Assembly: GCA_033439685.1 (NCBI GenBank) | Contig: JAUEDM010000002.1 | Location: 5,332,001-5,396,000, forward strand | Length of the DNA: 64,000 nucleotides | Reading direction: 5' to 3' | Source: Apodospora peruviana | Lineage: Eukaryota > Ascomycota > Sordariomycetes > Sordariales > Lasiosphaeriaceae | Shown: piece by piece, positions 56,901-64,000 of the stretch | Numbering within the stretch: the first letter of the stretch is position 1 | Layout of the letters: every line of letters begins with the position of its first letter | Position numbers and translations under genes: made by a program | The notes under the pieces: generated by a model | The model's database searches: none | What the model was told of the DNA's origin: nothing | What the model saw: the letters and a program-made list of their open reading frames with translations, nothing else

Positions 56901-58087
56901 AATGCGCAATTGGAAACAACAAAAGCCATGTTGAGAGTCTGGTAGTTGGGCCAAGGGTTATGCCCTGACAGAGGGGCCAGACCGCCGGGGGAACCATAAG
57001 ACCTGGAGGTTCCAGGTCATTGCATGCTGCAAGGTCGGCCAGACGCCCAAACCCTTCCGGTGAGCCCTCACAGACCTTCAACAGCGATGGGTGCCACTCT
57101 CATCTTTGCCTTTCGCCTGGCAGACATAAAGAATTCTCGCATATCTTAATCCAGCGTGGCAGCATTTAGCTATCTGTCCACGACTCATTGCTTCCAAAGG
57201 ATTCCGAGACACACATGCGCTTTGAGAACTCAGCCAGATTGAACGGCCGTTGTCCCAAACCACTGTTTCCGAGAAGCGCTGGCGGGCTATGGTGGCCCTT
57301 ATCGCCCATCCACTGAACCCTGTCTTCCGGACAATGGCTTGCTTCACTTGTCGGCTCTGCCAAAAGTTCTCCGCAGACAAGCTGCCGCCTCTGGGCACCT
57401 CGGCACTAGAAATCAGTCCATGTCATGGCATCGATTCGTCTCTTTCTGTGCCGCTGTCGCCGTCGTAACAAAATTTCGTTTGTTGAGATTTTGGCCGGTG
57501 AGGTAGGCGATTGCATGATGCCAGTTCTGTTCTGAGTGTATCCGTACTGGGTAAGCGTGGCTTGACGAAAGACTTTGCTCATAGTTAGGTTCGGCCTCCC
57601 CACCCAGAGATATATATCTGGTTTTCTCGTCTTTATTTGTGAGATGTCCTGTCACTATAAGAAGTCCATCCGAGTCATTCCGCGCCATATGCAACTCTGC
57701 GATGGCGGCTCGACAGATGTTGGGTCTTTCAGGGGTGGGGGGTCGGACAGGGGATGCAGTAATGTTTCCTCAAATTTCCCGGGGTCCCCAGAAAGCACTG
57801 GCCAGGTGGATACACCTTAATGGGCCCCGGGGACGGGGGCACCCCCAGGATCCGGAACAATGGGCCTGAACGGGTAAAGGAAACCACGACAGCTTGCGCT
57901 TGCAGACACCAATCCACACGTAAAATTTGGGGAATCTGGCCGACGTTGCCGTGATCCTAATGTTCGCATGCACGGGACCCAACCCAAAGATATGCAGCTT
58001 TGAACGAATGGGGGATGCCGAGCCATGGCAAGCCGTATCACAAGCCAGTCTTTCTCTCAGGAAGTCGTTAGACCGAGCGCTTGAATT
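53980..58087. other. 4.1 kb gene-poor region
   Basis: No gene is firmly supported. At 55,167-55,572 both strands are open: the plus frame 55189-55572 begins MREFLLKQPRQYTD, and the minus frame has one hydrophobic stretch. A CA-rich leader-like stretch lies at about 54,810-55,060 on the plus strand. A minus frame ending at 55951 has a Tyr/His-rich C-terminus. None can be assigned. Confidence 0.4.
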
Positions 58088-58368
58088 TCATGATTCCTCG
58101 AACCGTCCTTCATGCACACGGCTGTCCAACCAAGGGCGATAGTGCCGGGGAACACTGTATGTGGAAGGAGACGTGTTGTCGGATCGGGGCTTCTGCGGCC
58201 TTTGCTCGGCTTCTGACCTGGAAACAGCCATCCCGTCAGTAAGAATGGAAAAGAACAAGAGTCTGGAAGCCAAACTCATTCGGCCAATGTCGAAGAATAG
58301 TGCAACAGCTTGCAAGCTATTGCGCCTGAGATTGAGAGCGGTTGGTGATCACGAAATGGCGTAATCAT
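58088..58368 (-). CDS. Candidate 63-residue ORF behind an overlapping 30-codon upstream ORF
   Basis: A TATA box (TATATAAG on the minus strand, 58519-58526) is followed by a CT-rich leader. The first minus-strand ATG after the CT-rich leader is at 58368 and opens a 30-residue ORF that ends at 58276. Its stop overlaps the next start as ATGA (58279-58276). The second ORF runs to 58088 and encodes 63 residues, starting with a hydrophobic MSLASRLLFFSILTDGMAV and ending HYRPWLDSRVHEGRFEES. The start could be a short signal peptide. No family is recognised. The four-base overlap would suit termination-reinitiation. Confidence 0.3.
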
Positions 58369-60359
58369 TCCTGGTAAGTGGGAGAGTGATAACGATAGGC
58401 TGTGGCTTTGACCGTCGATACGTTGGCCAGCGACCCCCGAGCTTGGGGCAATTTGGAAAGACCGGTATGGCGAGGACAAGAGAAAGAGAAGGTGTGCCAG
58501 AACAGCGGTCCTCTTTTTCTTATATACCCGTCCGAGGCGCTCTGGCGGATAGATGATTTTAGTTGCGGGCCCTCGCCTCGGCCTTTGCTTGACCAATGCT
58601 CGTAGATTGTCTCAAACCGAGACTCGATGGGCGTCGTCATTCGGAGCAAGAAAGAATCGAAGCACTTTCCGTCCTTGATGAACTTTAGCAACAGGAAGGC
58701 ATGTTCCAGGTTTCTCCTGCCCCTTCTCGCTGCAAACCGTCTTATTATCGCTGCAGCTGCCCGTCGCGTATCGGGGTTGGATTCAGCTGTGTCTTGCTTG
58801 AGTTTCGTTTTACGGGTTACCACGTGCGCCTTCCTTTGCCTAAATTTTGGAACCAACAAGGGTGGCAGCGTCTTTCCTGGTTTCACCGATCGTTCTATTG
58901 AATACCGAAGAGGCCATATAAGGGGGAGCACCCTAATGGGACTCTTCGTTGACTTGATCTTGCCTGATTACACGTTGTACCTTTACGAGAAGTCGGACCT
59001 TCCATACCCGTGTATTGATTGACCTTTGGCCCGTAGGTACTTACATAATCAGATCTCCTGGCTCTTTCTCGATGTTGAGCGACGGTAGTGGAGATAACTG
59101 AGTCGCACTTTATTTGTCTTGTCCGCTCAAAGAAGTTGCCGAGGCACATACCACCAAATTTCGGTTCCCAGATTCACCCTCTCGATGTGACAGTATGGTG
59201 CTGTTGTCTCCACACGCTTCTCGGAGCATGTCATCTAGAATACCATTGTGACAACAGGAGCACGGCTTTCCAACATGGCCTCTCATTTCCCAAAAGCCTC
59301 TCGGGTACATTTCCAAAGGAACCCATCTTCTTAAAACAGCCTTCCCTTGAAGAGAGGTCCACAGGAGACTATCCCGCGGACGTTTGAGCAGATCTCTGAG
59401 GCAGATTTCTGACGCAGTGGCTCTTGTAAAACTTGGAGCCAAATCCGCATCACTCTCTTCCAGACCAACATCCGACCGCGTCTCGAGAACATGTCTCTGC
59501 AGACATCACGTCAACATCATCAGAGAGCGGCCCGGCCGGCAGCATGATGGGTACTGGGGGTGGCGCAGACTACAGGTCTGTCTGTCTAACGCAACTTGTC
59601 AACAGCTGATACGCAGATCTCGAGTGTTTGGATCGTGTACGTCCTGTCCCGTGGTGTCTTTAGATGCAGCATTCGACAAAAAACAGTCGGTGAAGAAGCT
59701 TTTCCGCCCCCTTATCCCCCCTTTAGACTGCCCCATGGGTCGGGCAGAAAGCAGGCCACCAACAAGTGTGCCAGGACTTTCCCGTGGTAGCTTTGCGGAA
59801 ACAAGGCGAGAGTCGAGTCAATTGGATGGGTGCTGTCACATCGTTGACGAGCCTCCTGTCTCTCCCATCCCCCCAACTCTATCTTGGCTTACGGATAGAT
59901 CTTAGTCCTCGATGTTCCGCACCACAGTCCATTGGAAATGCCTAGCCCGGAGCCTCTTGAAGCTTTTCAATCGACATCACCTCCTCTCAAATGGTGGCGC
60001 AGCACGTCTGCTGTGAGTTTCCTGTCACCGCTCTTGTCTCTGAACACGATCCGGGCACACACTTAAGGCCGCTCACGTATGCACAGCGCTGCACCGGTCC
60101 CATCAGGCTCCAAGGTCGTACACCATCTTCGTTTCGAAGAAGCAGGCTCTATCTCGAGTTCAATCTCACTCCAATGCACGACCAACTCACTATCAGGCAG
60201 CCAGTACCGCGAAGAATGTACCGATAGTTTGAGCCTCTCGAGTAGTTGCGTGGACTTGGATGCCGATTAACAGGGATATATCCCGTTGCCAGTTTGGGAA
60301 AATGTTCCAAACAGATCAAGGGACAGCAATCGGCTTGAGAGCATCACCCAACATCGAAG
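58369..60359. other. Gene-poor region upstream of DUF6594 gene B
   Basis: No firm gene. A 63-codon plus frame (60079-60270, beginning MHSAAPVPSGSK, Ser-rich, ending CVDLDAD) ends 89 bp before the next start. It could be an upstream ORF or a missed exon. A longer plus frame at 59384-59905 has no features I recognise. Confidence 0.4.
58519..58526 (-). promoter_or_regulatory. TATA box on the minus strand
   Basis: TATATAAG on the minus strand, inside a GC-rich context and followed by a CT-rich tract. It sits about 150 bp upstream of the first ATG of the overlapping ORF pair. Confidence 0.4.
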
Positions 60360-61599
60360 ATGGCGAGCTTTGCGACCGACGACAACATGGCGGAGAAGGC
60401 ACCAAGACTGGACTCTTTTTACCAACACCCAGGTCCTTCATCCAAGGATTGCCAACCGACGGTGGGGACCGATAATCCAACAGGTGAAAGGGGTCAATCT
60501 TGTAGGACAGATGAGGGTATGTCACTTGACCAACAACCACCACAGGGCTAACAACTTGCAGTTGATATCGACATGGACGAGTTCATGGATAACTATCTCC
60601 GCAACAAGGATTGTGCGAACGTCATCACCAGCAACTAGATACAAGCCACTGACTGTATTCCAGATCTGCAGCACCCAGAAGGCTGGGCGCGCTTTGCCAC
60701 TTTCCTTGATCAATTCAGCAACGGAGACAATCTTCCCTTTTTTCCGTTCAGTGCCATGCGGCTCATTCTCCACAGGGGAGCCAGGTGCGCGGTTCTGGAG
60801 AAACAACTCATCGAGTTTGATCAAAAGAACAAATCCCATTTGAGGGGCTTGACTCAGAACCAGAAAAGTCTCCCTGGCCAGCCTGCTGTCCAGAATGACT
60901 ACGATGATCTCATGGATGAACTCGAACATAGTTTGCTCAAGTTCCGTATGCATATCCGAACATCCCAGTCCCTGTTTATGGAAGGCCACGGCTAACCACA
61001 TGTTTCTTTAATCAGACAAGGCGGTGTCGATGTACAGGGACATTAAGAAACTACATCCAGTTCCACTGGGACGGTATCAGGATATGATGCAGACGGTGAT
61101 TGGACGGAAGTGGTTCGAGAAAGAAGCTTACGTCTTGTTTGGCGCCCATGAAGACTTCTTCACTGTGTCAGAGCCGCTGCTCCCGAAGCTGTTTGACGCA
61201 TTCTTGCACAGCAAATACAGTCGTTGGCTTGTGGTGAGCATGACACTCCACCATCCAAAATCCCTTGGCCCCCAACTAATATTTCCGGAGAAAATGCTCT
61301 CTAGCATCGGCGATGATTCGCACTCGCGATTGCTTCGAAAGAACACAGTGGAGTTGTTGCTCAAGATCGGCTTGATCCTCACCGCACTCTTGATCCTCTT
61401 TATTCCACTCGGCTTCTTGTTCTTGGGAGACTTCACCAAACCGCAGTCCTTCGGTCTTATTACGGGCTTCGCCTTTCTTTTCAGCATCGTCATGATGCTC
61501 AACGAGGATGGCGACATGCACAAGACCCTGATAGGGGTATGCGCATTCAGTGCCGTCCTCTTCACCATCAGCGCTCAATTTACAGGCACCAACCCTTAA
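60360..61599 (+). CDS. DUF6594-family integral membrane protein (B)
   Basis: Exons 60360-60516, 60562-60612, 60664-60945 and 61016-61599 give 357 residues. Introns 1 (GTATGT, GCTAAC, TTGCAG) and 3 (GTATGC, GCTAACC, ATCAG) are clear. Intron 2 uses a weak GTGCGA donor and could instead use another site. The family region starts at HPEGWARFATFLDQF and continues through ILHRGARCAVLEKQLIEFDQKN, which fits the helical N-terminal domain, and VSMYRDIKKLHPVP. At the C-terminus are three transmembrane helices at about 283-350 (IGLILTALLILFIPLGFLFL, FGLITGFAFLFSIVMML, TLIGVCAFSAVLFTI). It shares architecture, but little sequence by eye, with gene A 6.4 kb away. Function is unknown. Confidence 0.8.
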
Positions 61600-64000
61600 C
61601 TGTTGTTGGGGGCCTGTGGTTGTGGTCGAAGCAAAGACGCCGCGCACCACTCTGGACCTGTTTCCACATTCATGCAAAAAAGGAAAGAGAAAAAAAGGGG
61701 GAAGAAGAAAAAGGAAGAGAAAGAAAAAGCACAAAGGCCCGAAAGGAGTGATGATTATCGACGCGATGGAAAGAAAGAGGACCTACCGCACTCCAGACTG
61801 GGCTCAAAAACAGATTGGCAGAAAAAGGAAAATAAAAGGGAAAAGGGGTTAGTCAACAAAGCTCCTATTCTTATTTGATGTCGAAAGTAGGTTTCGGTTT
61901 CTGCTCCGGTCTCCGGAAGGACGCGGCTCAAACAGCCTAGCTTCCCGCCCGACGGGGTCTGCCTTCCAGGTTTTCGGGGCCGAGATCATCACCCCTGACA
62001 TTTCCAAATGCCTCTTTTAGAGAAAGGGGGTGCACGAATCTAAAGCACCGCTTGTGTCTCGTGTGCGGGGGTGGGTCAGTGGCAGGTCTGCCGTGGACGC
62101 GGTCGCGTTGGCAGGCGGAACCTGTAGCCGACGGAAGCAAGATGGACAACAAGCCTGTGGCTTACAACGAGTCTGCCTTGACTTATTACCTGCAACCACT
62201 GGCGCGGGCGACTTTTCTTTCTGGTTTCTCTTGGAACATGCAGTAGCAATCCGTCGGTCGGGGAGGTACGGGTTCGGGATACGGCGACAATGGAGAGAGT
62301 CAAGTGCCTGTCTGCCTTGTTATCAACCTACCTGCAAGTTTGTCCAAATGAGGAAGTGGTGAGAAAGGTGAGCGGCGGAAAACCGGGACTTCTTTTCGAT
62401 TCTATTTCTTTCTTTATCGTCGGACGGGAACGCTGGCGTTGTTGCGGAATGACGAGTGAGAACGGAAAACAGGGTGGAACAGATGAGAAGTTTAAAAGAG
62501 GTGGGTAAGGTAGGTAAGGTGTGGCGTATGGATAGCTTTTCATCATATACCAGGTATTGACCTTCCTTCGTGATATGGCATGGCAGGCGGTGAAGAAATA
62601 TGGGCTCTGTTCACTGAATTTTGCACCCTTTGTTATCGGTTAAGTGAGTGGGGATTTGGGTGGCGGGAGGTGAAAGAAAAAAACCTTAGCAAGGTAAACT
62701 GGTATCCAAGGCCTTTTGAATTATAGACAATATAAATACGATGAACAAGTGATCCCGTCGATTATATTCTCTCTGATAGCGGTCTCCTATTTTGGATCGG
62801 TCTACGGATACAAATATGCGCGAAGGGAGTCGCGGGGTTGAAGCATCTTGAACAAAATATAGCCTGGCTTCCTGCACCGGTGCTGCATTCAAAAGCAATT
62901 TATTGTAAAAGTGCCGATCTGGGTTAGGGTTGTAACAGAAAAAACAACAGCATCACCGGCGTGGCGTGCCTGGCAGCTTTCGCAGAATGACGCGATGGAG
63001 TTGCGGAGAATCACTCCCAGAGCGAGACTATACAGATTATTTCCGCACGATATCTACCCATAGTCATATATCTTCTTCCATAAAATAAACGGTCTATTGC
63101 CCAAATCCCATTTTAACTATTCGCTTTGCTCGCCGTGCACAAAGAACACTTTTGGTTCATGACTTATCGTCAACCTTCGACCTCCCATGTCTTGCTAACT
63201 TCGCCTGAATAACTCTAGTAAGCTGCTCAATGCTCCGAGAACTCCAGACCAAGCCCAGACGACAAAGATGCTCCTCCGAACCGCCTTTCCCGTCTTGGAT
63301 TGCACCTTTCTCGATTTTGCACCCGACAGTTCCCTCGATTCGGCCGTCATCTTGCTTGGTGTTGGTTGGGGGGTCGAGTACGACGACGGCCCAGAGCACC
63401 ATCCGCTCGGACTTGAATCAACTCGAATGCTGTGGTGCTCGCTGCGGAGGCCCTAGTGGAATGCCCCTTTGTGCGCTGGTCCGAGGCACCTACGTCGCTG
63501 TCTGAGCGACTATCCGGGTACCTGGATCGACTGCGTCAGTTGGTAAGTTGCGTGTCCACTATTGCAATTCTGGAATGAATAAACTCTCGTACGGCTTGCT
63601 AGTGCAGCTTCCCATGTCTGCTGATTCTGGCTGTTTCTTTCCAGGAAGTGGTATGTATAATTCTCAACAAGAACCCCTAAGAGTTGAGCGTCTGGGCAGG
63701 GATAAATCCAGGATTGTGCTTTCCTGACCTTGGCCGAAGACCCAAAATTGGTTGGAAGCTGTGGGAGTACATTTTGCACGTACGGACGGATACATCACTT
63801 CGGAGCACTTGCTCTGGTCCGATAGGCCAGCCACGTGCTTGACCAGCACCGCGACAAGGCTGCTGCGTGTTGACAGAGCAAATCAGGCATTGGCCCGCGG
63901 TTTCCTGCTGGCTGCTTTCCTTCGCACATCTGAATTTCTTCAGTTGCAAGGTCGGCGTCGTGTACGAAGGGTGCTGGGAACGCGATGTCTGGCGTGCTCC
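61600..64000. other. 2.4 kb without a supportable gene
   Basis: A purine-rich A/G tract lies at about 61,675-61,740, just after the DUF6594 stop. Several short frames at 62,000-63,500 show no coding character. The right end may belong to the flank of a gene outside the window. Confidence 0.45.

Noticed and set aside
58369..58931. Minus-strand ORF of 188 codons
   Set aside because: It runs through a TATA box and a CT-rich leader and has no family motif. Its upper part (HAFLLLKFIKDGKCFDSFLL) looks protein-like but could not be extended.

Overview
This window looks like nuclear chromosomal DNA of a filamentous ascomycete (Pezizomycotina), most likely a Sordariomycete and perhaps of the Sordariales. 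The evidence is short introns of about 60-180 bp with GTRNGT donors, CTRAC/CTGAC branch sites and NAG acceptors, monocistronic genes, a fungal Zn2Cys6 regulator, fungal forms of Mediator Med19 and Tof1, two DUF6594 membrane proteins and an FHA-kinase. The species is inferred from protein character only.

The left two thirds (1-44 kb) is conserved gene space. On the minus strand it opens with the N-terminal part of a mitochondrial m-AAA protease and a two-exon alpha/beta hydrolase. A plus-strand Ser/Thr-rich membrane protein and a six-exon Zn2Cys6 regulator follow, the latter behind a 4.6 kb upstream region. Next come a tiny spliced gene candidate (about 18 kb), Med19/Rox3, a tRNA-Arg(ACG), a divergent pair of mitoribosomal proteins (uL4m and mL38), and Tof1 head-to-head with a mitochondrial 3-hydroxyacyl-CoA dehydrogenase. 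A DapA-type aldolase then diverges from a Gfo/Idh/MocA oxidoreductase. The section ends with a secreted Cys-rich repeat protein, an AT-hook protein and an FHA-like Ser/Thr kinase. Mitochondrial functions recur: protease, two ribosomal proteins, beta-oxidation and possibly the aldolase.

The right third (about 44.7-64 kb) is gene-poor and looks accessory. It carries small uncertain ORFs, an A+T-rich stretch resembling a RIP-degraded repeat (48.2-48.45 kb), a 44-codon ORF with a good start context, and two multi-exon DUF6594 integral membrane proteins that I could reconstruct exon by exon (52.8-54.0 and 60.4-61.6 kb).

Exon boundaries were placed by eye from splice consensus and reading-frame continuity. 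No homology search or expression data were available. I found no CRISPR array, rRNA gene or intact transposon.
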